From NCBI GenBank assembly GCA_036365455.1, contig JAWQUS010000027.1, positions 17,100,501-17,164,500 on the forward strand: a stretch of 64,000 nucleotides of DNA, read 5' to 3'. The notes beneath the pieces are model-generated. The model saw only the letters and a list, made by a program, of their open reading frames with translations. It was not told where the DNA came from and searched no databases. This DNA is from Macrosoma leucophasiata (Eukaryota; Arthropoda; Insecta; Lepidoptera; Hedylidae). Shown in pieces: positions 11,701-26,700 of this stretch. The position numbers and the translations under genes were made by a program. Numbering within the stretch: the stretch's first letter is position 1; every line of letters starts with the position of its first letter.

Positions 11701-14700
11701 TTGATGGCATCGCGTGTACATCTAACCTTAGCAATTTCACGATCATATGGAACCTCAAACGACTTACCTAACATGCCTATCCATTGAAAATATACTTGAG
11801 AAGTTTTCGGTTTTCATATAAAAGAAGTAGTCTAATCGATTCGATGGGTCACAATAGCGACATTGTAAGGATTGCGAATTACATATAAGTACGCACCGAA
11901 AAGATTTACATTAACGGCATGACTTTGGAAAATGTGTCCTAGAACTATCGTTAAAACCTTTGACCTACTATAGATTAGTGCGTTATAGGCTGGTGCCGAT
12001 AAATTTTAGACCAAAAAATGAACAGGTACAAACCTATTAGAAAAGTAAGAAACTATAATAAAATGAAAAGGAAAAAAATAAAATGTGGTCGAACTGAGGT
12101 CAGGAAGGGGGAGGGGGGGGGGACAATAATTATTATTTTGTTTAAATAGATAAGCCAAGATTGCTCAAAAAATCAAGTTAAAACAGTTTTATTAAATTAT
12201 ATTATATTATTAAAATTATAAAATTTTATTTACCTAAAGAGCATTTTCTGAGGTTTAACCTCATCAAAATAAAAAGGTGAAATATAGCGATGTCGATGTC
12301 CTTTCTTACTATTATGTATATTACTCGTATTTATTGGTAGAAAAGGAAATTTTTATTCCGGTGCGTAATTAAATATATAAAATACCAGGAGATATTCTAC
12401 ACTTAGAGGTTCTTGCGATAACATTTCACAGCTGTTGCACCTATTTGCGATTATATTACTATATTATATTACTATTTACTGGTGGTAGAGCTCCAGTGAC
12501 GGAGCTCGCGGGCGTAGGCACCACCGCATTACCTAATATACTTGCCGTTAAATGGTAGTGTTCAGCACTATCGTGTTCCGGTTAGGTGGTAATGTACGGC
12601 TCTGTAATTTCCGGCACAGAGGCATAACACCTAATGCCTCAGGAGTGGCAGCGCATTTACATTTTGACCTCTGGTCATTGTGTGGGTGTCTATAGGCTGC
12701 AGTCATCATTTAACATCAATGTGAACTGCACGCTTGTTTTCCACTTTTATAACATAAAAAAAAAAATGGATTTGGCACGAATCTTTTTTCGTTTTGAAAT
12801 ATTTTATGTAAATATAAATAATTACTTTCCATCAGATCAAGAGTAAAATTAATAGTCATCATTTAAAGTACATCAAGTTGGAATTTCATGGTAACAATTG
12901 GAATTAGTATGTGATGGTTTGATAAAATACAAAAGTCACAATAATTGAAAACATGTGTTTAGTCGTCTAGAAGCAAAGTTAAACTCACCGTCTATGACAG
13001 TTCCAGCGACGGCGAGCAACTCCCTCGAGTTCGCCCACTCCATGGCCAGCGTGGTGCCCCTGAGCCCAGTGTGTACCCTGATGGGGCTGACGTCATCGTG
13101 GCCACGAAGCAGGACTATCTCCCCGTTGCCTAGGGCAACCGCCAGGACGTGTCCTCCGTTAGTCTCCACACCCTCTTCCCCTTCCTCCATTTTGAATTTC
13201 TCACAGGACCATGCCATCGATGTTATGCCACCCTCCGCTACTAGTTGCACCTGTATTGAAAAGTTGAATAAGAAATAAATTTTCCTTTCGGAACCAAATT
13301 CACACCCCGCACACTCTCAGTTACAATAGATTCCATAGAACATGCGTCTGATTCATAGCTCATAACTTGAAGCTTCTGACCCATCCAAAGTTCTTTAACA
13401 TAACTTACTCTATTATGCAAGGTTACGTAATTAAATAGTTACCAGAACCAGAAGGCTCAACGTGTAATTCGAATCACGAAATGGTACAAAAAGATGTAGA
13501 TACCTGCGCTAAATGGCCTCATTCATCAAAGTACAGACCACGCCTTATAGTGCTTACGAGCACTTATTTCTACCCCTTAGCTACAATGGCTACGAATGTG
13601 CTACGAATGCTACGAACGCTTTATTTATACGCAAGTCAAGTAGGTATCAATTAACTTATTACCAAAAATACATTTTAAAATAACCTCCCTAGGCTCAGTA
13701 TTTTAAAAATAAATACTTAATTGATATTTTTTGTGATAATATTATCTTTTATACAGATATATTGCATTGCCTAAGGCTAGAGATGCTAAATAATTCATGC
13801 CTAGAGAAAAAATACCGAGAGGTATATAGTTGCAGCTAATTTATATTAGGTTGGAGAAAAAGTTTCTTCGCATTTTTTAAGATAATTCAAAACATTTTTT
13901 AATATAGTTTATTTAAATTTTACTTAAGTATGTATGTACCATTTTGTTCGATAACCTTTTGCCATCTTGTAGGTAGGGACATGATCCCATTGCTATAAAG
14001 ATTTTGGGACTTCTCATCAAAGTACCGCGACAAGTGGATTTGGCAGTCCTCTCGTGATGTTAACCTAACATTGCATAAAGAATTCTGAAGAGACCGAAAC
14101 AGGTGGAAATCTGAAGGTGCAAGGTCAGGACTATACGGCGGATGCATAAACACCTCCCAGCCAAACTCTCTTAATTTTTGCTGAGTGGCTATAGATGTGT
14201 GAGGTCTAGCCTTATCATGATGAAACACCACACCCCTTCTGTTGATCAATTCCGGCCGCTTTCTTTCAACTTCTTCCTTTAATCTCATCAGTTGTTCGCA
14301 GTAGAGTTCCGGATTGAAAACGCTTAAACCAAATTTGTGCTACTCTCACAGACACTGCACTAGGTCCATAAACATCGCAAATTTTTTTCGCGGCTTGCGT
14401 TGCATTTTACCTTTTTTGTAGTGAAATTTTAAAATGTATCGAATTTCTTCATTAGATTCACTCATCTTGACAGTACGAAAAACAAATGAAAATCACACAT
14501 TTGCCTAATTTGAATTTGGAATTATGTTCTTTAAAATTTTAACTTTCAATGATACCAAAACCAGCCAGATACAAATACTACAGCCAAAGAGATTTTATTA
14601 CAAGTTCATACATACTATAATGCGAAAAGACTTTTTCCCCAACCTATTAATTTCAATTTTGCTGCTGCCTTTTGTCTTAATTAAACCCTCATCGAACGCA

Positions 14701-17700
14701 GTTGAGTGTATGAAGGAACTAGATAACTAGTGAGATTGATTTCGTAACGAGTTGTTTATGTCATTAAGTGGCAAACAAGCATACAGTTCACATTGATGGT
14801 AAGTGAATACGGTGAATGATTGATGTTTGTGTGATAGAGACCAAATTAAGCGTTTGTATGGAATTTTGGCGGAGTGTCCGCGGTGTGCCACGGCGTTGCC
14901 AAATGTATCACACGCCAAATGGTAGTATTCTCATCGTATTGCTGTTAGATGGATGTCTATAGTAAGGCCGCGTAATTACTACACACAGGTGTTAGAGCGC
15001 AAGAGCGCTAACGCAACTGTATTTAAAACTTTGCATAACTATTATAACATAGTGGTAGATGTCTGTAGGCCACAGAATTCGTAACATAAAAAGGTTACTT
15101 TACATTACACATGTACGATACTTGTGTCCAGCTCTATGATTTAGTAATGCATAAGAGAGTAGTGCAAGCACCAACTGCACTCATGGATATTAATTACAAA
15201 AATACGACAATAATTCCACTACAACAGCCATACTATCTATGTATACTTATAATAAATCTGTAGAAGTGTAAATTCTGTACATTGAAAATATTAAAAAAAA
15301 TAATACCAGGGGATGTTACTAGATCGATACCGAACACAAATATGTGATTAGAAAATTTTTTGTCTGTCTGTCTGTCTGTCTGTTTGTTCAAGCATCACAT
15401 AAAAACTACCGGTCCGATTACAATGAAACTTGGTATGATTATACTTTAACCTTTGGCGCACAATACTGGATTTTATCCCGGAAAAATGTATGTTTGTCTG
15501 TGTGTTTGTGCACTCTAATTTCAGAAACGGCTTAATTGATTTTTTGGGTCTTATGTTGTATATTACCTTCTAACAAACGTATTTTTATGCCATTTTTGTA
15601 CGGAACCCTTCGTGCACGAGTTCGACTCGCACTTGGCCTTTTTTTCTCTGTTAGTAACATTAAACATACAGCATAGCAGCGTTCCGGCATAGAACAATCG
15701 CCGCTATGATCACCATTCAGAATGCCAAGCGTGGCAATTTTGGCATATTCTTTCCTTATGACGCACAACACGTTTAGGAGCATCTTCGGGAAAGGCTTTG
15801 TCCAGCGGAGACGGAGGACGTCTTTCGGATTTCGTTGACTGTTGGATTTTGGTGACTCTGGTGGTGGTGTAGGAGGCGTTGGTGGTGTTTGCGGTGGTTT
15901 TTAGAGGCGATGGAAGCATTGGTGGCGTTGGTGACGTTGGCGGTATTGTTGGTAGTTTTGGAGGCGTTGGTGGCATTGGTTGTGGTGGTGGTGGTTTTGG
16001 TGGCGTTTGTGTCATTGGTGTTTGGTGATGATGGTGGCGTTGATGGCGTTGGTGGCGATTGTAGTGGTGGCGGTGGTGGAGGTGGTAGTGGTGACAGTGG
16101 TGGTGGTGATGGTATTGGTAGTGACGATGGTGGTGGTGGTGTTGGTGGCATTAGTGGGTAAAAATGAACAACGTTAACATTAAATTTTTCTCTTCTGCCG
16201 GCTCTTACGGAGTGCCTATATTATGCATAGATCTATCTTTTATCTTTCATTCTCTATTTGAAGCACTAATTGACCGAAACTTTAAAAAACTTTTTAATGA
16301 TTATCTATAAAAAAATATAAAGGTACCTATGCATAAAAGTTTAAAATGGTCCTTTCGAAAATACGGTTCAGCATAGGATGGATGCGCGTTTAAACACATA
16401 GTTATCAATTTTTCGCAATCCTAGCAGGCTGTGTGCTTTTATACCCGATGGCCATACGTCAAATATCGTGTACAGAGAAGCATTACTGCAAAGTTGTTTT
16501 TTTAAGCTACCCAAAAGTGTTTATGATCCAAAATTAACCAAAATGTATATCCTAAAGCGCTGCCCAAAGTCCCAAAGCCACTATTCCAAGCAAACAAAGT
16601 TGCGGGCACAGCTAGTATCACATAAAACTGTTGTCTGTGCTAGTTGAACATTTGCCAATGCCATACGTTATTCAAGCGAGCTTTGAAGCCACAAACCTAC
16701 TGTTGGCCGGAACCCAGGACGAAAGTTAATAAGCAGAAAATGGTTTATCAAAGGAAAAATCCCTTGAAACGAGATCTGTGTTTGTGAAATGTGTTTTAAC
16801 ATCCCGTATAAGTACCCAGTTATCGTACGCTCAGGGTCACTGTCTATGTTCACTTGAACACGTTCCTGCGCCGTAAACGTTGCTTTAGCGAGATTTATTA
16901 GACACGTATGTTGACATAAGGAGGAATGCGATGTCTACCTAGCCGCACCCTGTGAACAAATTCCTTCAATATAGGCTGAAGTTCAAAACGTAATAGAGAG
17001 AGCGTAATTTGCATGCTAATATTCGCAGGCTCACACAATTCAAATTGCGAAGCTTAGATCAAATTAAACGTCGTCTTGAAGCGATTTCACTTGTGTTACA
17101 AATTTGCCAGTGGATAGATGTGTAGAATGTTCAGGATGTTGCTTTAAACGATAACCATCAGGTATTAGATACCTATAAAAAAATAATCAAATTCCGTAAA
17201 CTCGCGCTATGTATTAAATACGAATACATCCTGACTTCTCTGTATGTTTTTGTAGGTATGTAATATCTTTATCTAATCCTCTAACATTCGTGTTATGAAC
17301 AAAGGCATTATTTCATGTACCTACCAACCAAAGGCAAATCATTAATGCAAGTAGTGTTGCCATCCCGTTAATTTATATCTTAGTTTAAGCACTAGAATTA
17401 AATAGCCGCATTAATTACTCCTACCTACCACTTTTAATTCAACGATCCTGTTGGCGTATTGATTAAGAAATGGCTTCACACAACGAGAGCGAGAATATGA
17501 TTATCGTATTATGAGAATGATATTTGCGTTTCATTCAGTGTAAATACGTATTGCGTAGGGAAACCAATGCAATGTCGTATTATCTGCTCTTTATCCGTTT
17601 CACATGGACTCTACCCGTAATAACTATCACAGATATTGTTAGGTTTTTTCTGTGAGGTAATTCCTAGTAGCAGCCCGCAGTCTGGTACCCGTGCCTCGGA

Positions 17701-20700
17701 GAGCACATAAAGCCGTCGGTCCTGCGTCCGATCTCTCTCCGGTCGTGTCGGATTGCCATCCCATCGGGCTATGAGAGTGAGGAAATTGAGAGGGCACCTG
17801 TTATTGCGCATACACTTGTGCACTATAATATCTCCCGTGCAGTCGGCTAGTCTGCGTTGAGATTGGCAGCCGTAGCCGAAATTCGGACTGGAGGACATTA
17901 TTATCATAGATACATAACAACTTACTTAGACCTCAGGGGTGGCAACGCATCTGCATTTTGATATTTCGTTTTTGTGTAGATATCTATTGACTGCAACCAG
18001 CAATTAATGTGAACAACGAACTTGTTTGGCATCTTAGTTTCACTTTTTTCCTATTAATAAAAATAAATAAAATACGCTTACGCTTCGTAACCTGTGTCGC
18101 GGTTTCCGTTGTATACATACACACACCCAGACCCGAAACAAATATCTGTAGGCCCATACAAATTTGTCCCGGTGCGGGAATCGAACTCGCGACCCTTCGA
18201 ATCAAACGGTCATCTCACACCGCTGGACTAACCGGGTCGTCAATTCGTCGTATCGTTGTACTCCTAGAGGATGACAGTGTAAATAACACGTATGTAGGTT
18301 TACCTGCGAAACCATAGCACCGTGGACGTCCATGACGACGAGCTGTGCGGACGCGGTGCCCAGGTACACCTGGCCGTCGTCAGGGGTCCAGCAGCCGCAG
18401 GTGATGCGCGCGTCCAGCGACAGCATGGATGACCAGTACCGCTGCCCCGCCACAGACCCCACCAACACGAAGCCGTCCTAAATCGCATATTAGGTGAGAC
18501 CACTTTCGAAAGTAAATTACTTAAATATTTTTAATAATCGTGCGTTAATAATGTGCGACTCGAAATTGCTATTCCTCTCGAGAGATAAAACGGGACTACG
18601 TAACTTCACGCCTTTAATCCCCGAAGGGGTAGGCAGAGGTAAATGCATGCATTCAAGCATACATGCAAACACCCACGATTCGTCGGTTACGTTTTGGCCC
18701 ATGTAACAGGTGGCGAGCCTGTTGACATCTCCGGGCACATTACCAAACTTCGAGGTACAGGGAAATTTCCAGAAAATAAAAAAAATCCCAATAGAACCAG
18801 AGATAAAGGACTTTACACCATTATCTCTGATAACCCCCTACCCGGGAATCGAACCCAGGACCTCGGCGTAGTAGTAGTGGCCTGCTACCACTAGGCTACC
18901 GAGGCAGTTCAGCATTTTGGCCTCACATTTTAAAACAAGAAAAATTCTGAAATTAATAAAATATTTACATTAAGTAGATGCTGTATGAGCCGTTTTTCAT
19001 ATTTTTCTTAGAAAATCATGTGTTTTTTATTTATGCAATTAAAAATGTGCAATAGAGATAACGCTCTCGAAACTAGCCGATTCTCTATTTTGTAAAATTT
19101 CGTAGGTAGTTTTGAAAGTAGAATTGTAATATGAATATACTAATAATAATAACCACTACGAGCATATAGGTAGGTATTACTTATCATTAAGTTATGGTTA
19201 TAAAATGTTAATCGATAAATAACAGAAAATGCCTGAAAAGCATTAGGAGGAACATCTAACAAATTGAGATTCAACCCATTCTTCACTGTCAAGTAGAAAA
19301 TACATTCTATGTCCACTTTACACATCTTTTATTCAAAGATAACACGTACCTACCAGATGGATCTACTTTAGATAAATGAGCAAGATATGGTTTAGACAAC
19401 AGAGGAATAATATTTTATGAGCAATCAGCGTGATTTAGTACTGGTTAAACCTTAATGTCATCCGAGATTCGTCTTATGATTTAGTGGCTTAGCTGATTGT
19501 GTCTATATATTTTGTGTTCGTTTTGTCTTTTTCTATTTGATTGTACCTATCCAATCTAACCGCAGTATAAAAATAATTATGATCGTTATACTGTGCTCAT
19601 ACTTAATACCTATTTAATTGAATATGATGATTATTAAACACTTTTTTTTTATTTTTAAGTTTTACTAACACAATGAATTTTAAAATACAACACAATGCAA
19701 TTCAGAAGAATAACGGCTTAGGCTTCAGTAGTGTCAAGACATCTTTAATGAAATCTTTGATATATATATATATACAGTATTCGCTTACCATCTACCTGAA
19801 CTGTAATCTTGTAAAAAATAAGCAGCAGTGGAGTTGAAATGTAAGAAGCGTGCGAGCGTTTTTGTTTGTAAACGGAAAAATCTACCAACCGATTATTATG
19901 TTTCAATATTACTATAATTGTTTCATACATTATTCTTCAATCGATTCCCTATCACTCACTCCCTCGTCGGGATAGGATTGTAGTAGTAAAGTTTTATCGA
20001 AGACAATATTTATTCGATGACAAAGGGAAAGTCTGGCACGCCTTCACCAAATCGACTACGCCTTAATACATTCCATTCCACGGCAAGTGTGTTTATTTTC
20101 AAAGGTGTCAAATTGCGTTGCCCGGCCGAGTTCACTGATATTCCTTTTAGGAAAATTGAAACGACATATTTGCCGAGTCCTTTGGCTTTCTATCTCACGT
20201 AGTGACACGTGCACGAATATTAATGGAGAAGTTCTCCGTAGCTACGCTGATTTCAATGTTTGCTTAATTGCAACATAAATGGCTGTATTAGTTTCATGCA
20301 ATTATTGTATACATTTGTGATTTGATGCAGCCAAACAACTTAAATGTAATAACGCTTTTGCTAGATCCACCTTAACGAGCGCAGCAATAACACGATTATT
20401 ATTATTTTGATGAGAGAGGATTGTATGGAGAAAGGCTTACAATTGAATGTGGATAAAACTAAAGTATTAGTATTTGAAAGAGATGAACAGAGAACAAATG
20501 CAAGGGTAGTAGTAGATGATGCAGTGTTAGAACAGGTTGATGAAATTGTATATCTTGGATGTGCTTTTAGCAAGGATGGTAGGTACACCACTGACATAGA
20601 AAGAAGAGTGCTTGCTGGGAATTGCGTGAATGGAGCGTTGGGTAAGCTGCTAGAATCTAAACATCTCAGCCAGCGGGCTCGACTAGCCGTACATAATGCT

Positions 20701-23700
20701 GTACTTACTCCAACGCTTTTATATGGTAGCGAGAGCTGGGTATGCAGGAAAGAGCATGAAAGTAAGTTGAACGCGGTCGAGATGAGATCTTTGCGCAAGA
20801 TCTACGGTGTATCACTCACCGATCGCGTTCGTAATGAAGATGTAAGAAAGAGACTTTGTGTGAATGATAGTATCGGTGTAAAAATGAAAAAAGGCATGCT
20901 CCGATGGTTCGGGCATATAGAAAGAATGTCGAATGAGCGAATGACTAAACAGATATACAATGCGAATGTGGATGGTTGCAGAGGCCCAGGAAGACCAAGG
21001 CTGACCTACCATGACCAGATAGGTCGAGTTCTGTCTGATGGTGGGGTCAAAAGTCTTAGGAATCGGCGTGCATGTATGAAGAGAATGATGAAGGTAGACG
21101 AGGCACGAGAGGTTTGTCAGAACCGGGATGTCTGGCGCTCTACACTCTCTGCCTACCCCGTTAGGGACCTGGCGTGAAGATACATACATACATACATTAT
21201 TATTTTTTAATTTATTTATAATGCGATTTAAATAAAAATATAATTGACATCGATGCTGTAAATATGCTATCGCATTGTAACATTTGTAACCATCCTTTCT
21301 AACACAATCAAACACAGTACAAGCAGCTCAAAAAACTAACAAAAATAGTACCAACAACGACGAGTGACGTTATTAAAAAAAATACAATTACTGTAATTTA
21401 TTGAGAATGTAATGAATAATCATATAAGATACTTATAACTACATACACAATATATAAGCCTATCATTCAAACATATATTTATATACAAAATCTATTAATT
21501 TACCTACATACATGGATTTTAGGTGGCCATTAAGGCGTAGGTAGGTAGACGAGGCATGAGAGGTTTGTCAGAACCGGGATGTCTGGCGCTCTACACTCTC
21601 TGCCTACCTCGTTAGGGACCTGGCGTGAAGATACATACATACATACATACATTAAGGCGTCGCCGTTGCGGAGAGTTCTTCCTTGTCCGAGTGCAGTCAT
21701 TCGAACAATGGCAGTCAAACCATTCGAATAGAGTGGTAGTAGGTAAATGCAATAAAGCAGGATGGGCACTACCGCCACTGCGACCGCTAATCCGTATGCC
21801 AAGCGATTGTGGCAGGTTTTGTGATTTGGATTGTGGGGAAGGCTTTTGTCCAGCAGTGCACGTTGTTTGGCGGATGTGATGATGATCATGCATCGTAAGA
21901 CTGACAAAGACAAACCTGGTAACATATGAGAGCCATCCGTCCATCGTGCGACCAGGAGAAGTGGGTGACGGGCGTGGAGCGATCGTTGATCAGCTCGATA
22001 CTCCATCGGCCTTCGTACTTGATCCACACGAAGATCACACCCGAACTGTCACATGACGCCAGCTTCTGGTACGGCTCGTTCCATTTCACCAGGATCACCT
22101 GACACAATACATGATGAAATAAAAATATGTGTTTATTAAAATCCATGACCACCTTCCGCGGACTGATTGAGGTTAAATTGTACCTACTATATATAATAAT
22201 CATAATACGGAATCATAGTATTGTATACTATTATAATATAGCAACACAGAGCTTAGTTATTTTGATGATGCTGTCGATATGTGGTCGAATAGAAACACCA
22301 CGTCAGCACACGAACACGTATTTTTTGTCGAAATTTAATTACGGCCCGGCACTAAAGCTAAAAGACGATCGAAACGACGGATTCGTTTTAAAAATAATTT
22401 GAATTCAATAATAAAATAGATTTTCCAAAATAATCTCGTTTCAAATTTCAATTATTTTTTGGAGCTTGCGGATATTTTATTAGCCTGTATTATTTGGTAA
22501 CTGCCTCAGTAGCCTAGTGGTAGCAGGCCACTACTACTACGCTGGTTTCGATTCCCGGGTCGAGGATATTAGAGATAACGGTGTAAACTCCTTTATCTCT
22601 CCTATTGGGTTGGTTGGTTGGTGGTCCTATTGGGTTTTTTCCATTTTCTGGAAGTTTCCCAGTATCTCGAAGTTTGGTAATGCGCCTAGAGATGTCAATA
22701 GGCTCGCCATCTGTTACATGGGCCAAAACGTAACCGACGAATCGTGGGTGTTTGCATGTATGATTGAATGCATGCATTTACCTCTGCCTACCCCTTCGGG
22801 GATTACAAGCGTGAAGTAACGTTACGTTTTTATTTGGTACATAGTTTAAGAAATTTACGAGTAACATCAGTGAATTTATGTCGCTCGTAATTTGAAAGAA
22901 AACATTTGAACAATTCCTAATACTTAATTAAAAACTTCATCAATTTTATAATCTGTTTACAGCGCTTTAAATTATGCAAATGATCAACTAAATAAAATCA
23001 CCTCTTGAGAGCGCCCGTTACTAAATGTTTAGCGTAAGAGATAATACTTTTTCATTTCAATACTTAAGCACAATGAACGTTAACATAAAACAAAGAAAAT
23101 AGGTTGTTCTCTTTAATTATTCTTAGGACAAGAATTCGAGTTGAGCGGAAGGGTTTATTTTTTCTTCCTGCATAATTAAAAAGGAATTCTCATTTAAAGT
23201 GCCCGTGCAAATCATACCTACCTCTTTTAATTAGTTTACTTTTGTATTTTAGTACACATCTAGGTAATAACTCTGAGCGTTATCAAAAGTAAACTTTAGG
23301 TAGGTACTCTAACAATTCGCTATTCTCATCCAAAATTTTCGTCTGGCAGTTACAAGAATTATTTATAATATTTTGACACCCTTCCCTAAAGTGTGTTCGT
23401 CAAGATGTCCAGTCAATTTTGAAAGATGCGCCGATAACCTTTATTCGAGTTCGACTCTCCACCTGAAAACGCTGTAAAATGTGACAAGCATTACATTTTT
23501 CAGCGCGTTCTGTATTTTCTATACGCACGTTTATATGGGCATAATATTCCGGTATACCTATCCGCGCCAGTTTAGTAATTCTTATAAAAACCCGGAATTC
23601 GCACCACCGAATGAAAACCCGTGTGAAAGAAAGGTAGGTAATTTGAATCATTTCTTTAGGTTGACACAATTCACCAAGACACATTTAGGCTTTAGCGTAT

Positions 23701-26700
23701 CACAAACTTAAAGTCGACTATATGGATAAATTAGTGGGTAGTAGGCACCTAAGCTGGATCATTCATAAACCAAATAAAGAGGAAATATGAAAAGGTACAC
23801 ATAAATTGTTATCAAAAATCGAAATATTCACAATGTTATTCTTCTATTGGATAAACTGGCCAAACTTTTGCAAGCGATGTTGATTGGAAAAAATGTTAGC
23901 TTTCAATCCACGTTAAACGAGTCAGCCTGGAGCACTCGAACATTTTTTTATAATAATGAGGGCCGAAAAACGGTCGGAAATGATGTTTTCTTCTTGTATT
24001 AGGGATAGAAAGATATTTGGGTATTAACATAAATGTATTTAAAAACAAGGAATTATTTACACTGTGAGTAGGGTACACGGAAAGAATAAAAGAAGAGTGA
24101 TGTATACGTAGGCTCATAACTAATGTAACGGAATGATGAATGCTGAAGAAGCACGGGAGGTGTGCAAAGTACGAGATATCTGGCGCTCCACGCTCTGCCT
24201 ACTCCGTATAAAACTTGTCGTATATGTATACATATACGCGTATATTGATATACAAAAAGGTTTTTTGTATATCAATGGCGTATACCTATTATCTACAATC
24301 TTGTTTTTATGTAATGGCAAAGTGGCAAACAAGCCTGCATGCTTGTTTCACATTGATGTTAAGTGAGCCTATGGTGTTATGCCTCTGTGCCGGAAATTAC
24401 GGTGCCGTACAATCTACATTTTCTTAAGTGGAGTGGACGGTGTAGTGTCCCAATTTGGTTTGAAACGATGTACTTACAAATCTGTATTATCGCAATACAA
24501 ATAGATGCGTCAAATACCTACATTTACATACATTCAACTCGTATTTGCTATTATCGCCCAAAATACCTACTTATTTGTAAAAATTTCCTACGGTTAAGTT
24601 ATAAAAAATAATAATCAATACTACATCTATGTAAAAAACATTTATTTACTTAGTAATTAACCAGGTAGATTAGGTCACGTGACCGTCTTATTTTTGTCAC
24701 GGAGGCAAATTAGGCAAAATAACTTAGACCTTAGGCAGAGAATATTGCCTTAGGGGTAGCATAACAACACTAGCAACGCGTCTGCATTTTGACCTCTATT
24801 ATTTATCTCAGTACATTTCAGTATTCAATTATCATTCAGGTCAACTTCACGCTCGTGTCTCACTTCCATTACATAAAAATATCTATACTTACTCAAAATG
24901 TACAAGTCAGTGTATGAAAGTGGTTTAAACCTACACGTTAAACTCAACCAACAACCAATTTCATTATTATAGGTACCTTTATTCGCTCGTATTATATCAT
25001 TCCCAAGCATACATAATATGGCGCGTATCTACAAACAAAATGTAATGAAAAAATGTACCCGCCTTTCAATATTTCCTCATAAATAAAGATTGGGAACGGG
25101 AGTTGAGAATGGTATTGTTCACATAAAATGAAAGACACTTAGACTGATGAAATAATACCCACCAAACATTACAACGGCCGTTTCTTTGGGCTTTAGATAT
25201 TTTTATGACACCCTACTTTACTGGGTAGAGAATGAAGTGGTGACGTACTCCACGCATTAGATGCCTACCGCAATGTAACTATGTGGTAACTTCTTTGAGT
25301 ATGTATAAGGTACATTTTGAATCAGTATCAATTGGTACGTACCTATGTATCTAAAATGGATGATACATTTACAAGAAAAGTTCTACAAAGAACTACTACT
25401 TCTCACTCATAGTTTTTGAAGTTCATTCAAACACATAGATAATCACGACAAGACAACCTTACAGCAGAGACTAGATGCCTTCTCAGATACCTACAGTTGC
25501 GGCATTGAGGGTGTGGTTGCATCAATTCGTAAAATCACTTTCTATTCACCAATTAGGAACCATCTAAGCAGTAGAGTGACGGCATAACAATACTTAGCGT
25601 GCACGGAGTACGCATTCACAGATTGTTATTCGATATGCCATGAAGTTTACGATGAGCATGCTTTATTGTGAACACGCGCACGATATCAATCTTGGTAGAA
25701 GTTAGTGTGGCGCGCCATATATACGATCCTCCACCTGCCAGTACACCAGGTTGTAACTAACTTTTATTTTTGGAAGAGTTCCAGTGTCGGAGCTCAAAGG
25801 CGTAGCGCATTATCTAATCTACCGCTAAATGGTACACAAAATGGTAATGTTCAGCTCTATCCAGTGCCGGATAAAGCCGGTGCGGGGCCCGTAGCAAATA
25901 TGACCATGGGGCCCTAGAGTTACATTGCCCTCTGAAATTTAGGATGTAAATAAAACAACATTTACGAAAAGGAATCGAAAACAAATTTAGGGGATTCCCC
26001 CTTGTAAGTATTGTGGTATTGCCAACTTGCAACAAAATAATATAGGTACCTATATAATTAGTGGTCAACGCTCCCTTTGAGAATAGCTAAGGTGTATTAC
26101 ATATTTTTTTTTTTTTGGGCTCAGACACGGGTCCCCCAATGGCGCGGGGCCCGTTGCATTTGCTACTCCTGCTATATGGCTAATCCGGCACTGGCTCTAT
26201 CGTGTTCTGATCAGGTGATATTGTACGGTCCCGTTTGCAGCAGAGAGACACAAAAGAATTTAAGTCACTGACCAAACGTACCACATACAACGTTTTATAA
26301 TATGTATGTTACGTTAGCTCACATCTGAGCGGTGTCCACGCAGATTGTAGTTGGTTCGCAGCGGCAACTCGTGGGGACGACGCGCGTGAGATGACGTGAA
26401 TGTGACGCCGACAACTCCGCGCACGTTGCCTGTCGCCAGCCACCCCTCCTGGTAATAGTTGTTGCGATTCAGCTTCCAGCCTTCCTCCTGGTAATAAAAA
26501 ACAAGGTTTAGAATACCACTGTCAACTCGAGTTAATATTGTTACATATTGTACAAGCCTGTAAATCCCGAAGGGGTAGGCAGAGGTAAATGCACGCATTC
26601 AAGCATACATACACACACACCCACGATTCGCCAGTTACGCTTTGGGTCATGCAACAAGTGGCGAGCCTTTTAACATATCCGGGCACATTACCAAACTCCG

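Noticed and set aside
15710..16177. Pro/Thr-rich and Val/Gly-rich frames
   Set aside because: Translations of the GGT-rich low-complexity tract.
18150..18240. tRNA gene
   Set aside because: A and B boxes are present but the cloverleaf arms are not, and the body matches a dispersed SINE.
20361..20798. Minus-strand frame of 145 codons
   Set aside because: Shadow of the LINE-A reverse transcriptase frame on the plus strand; equivalents recur antisense at 5755 and 54582.
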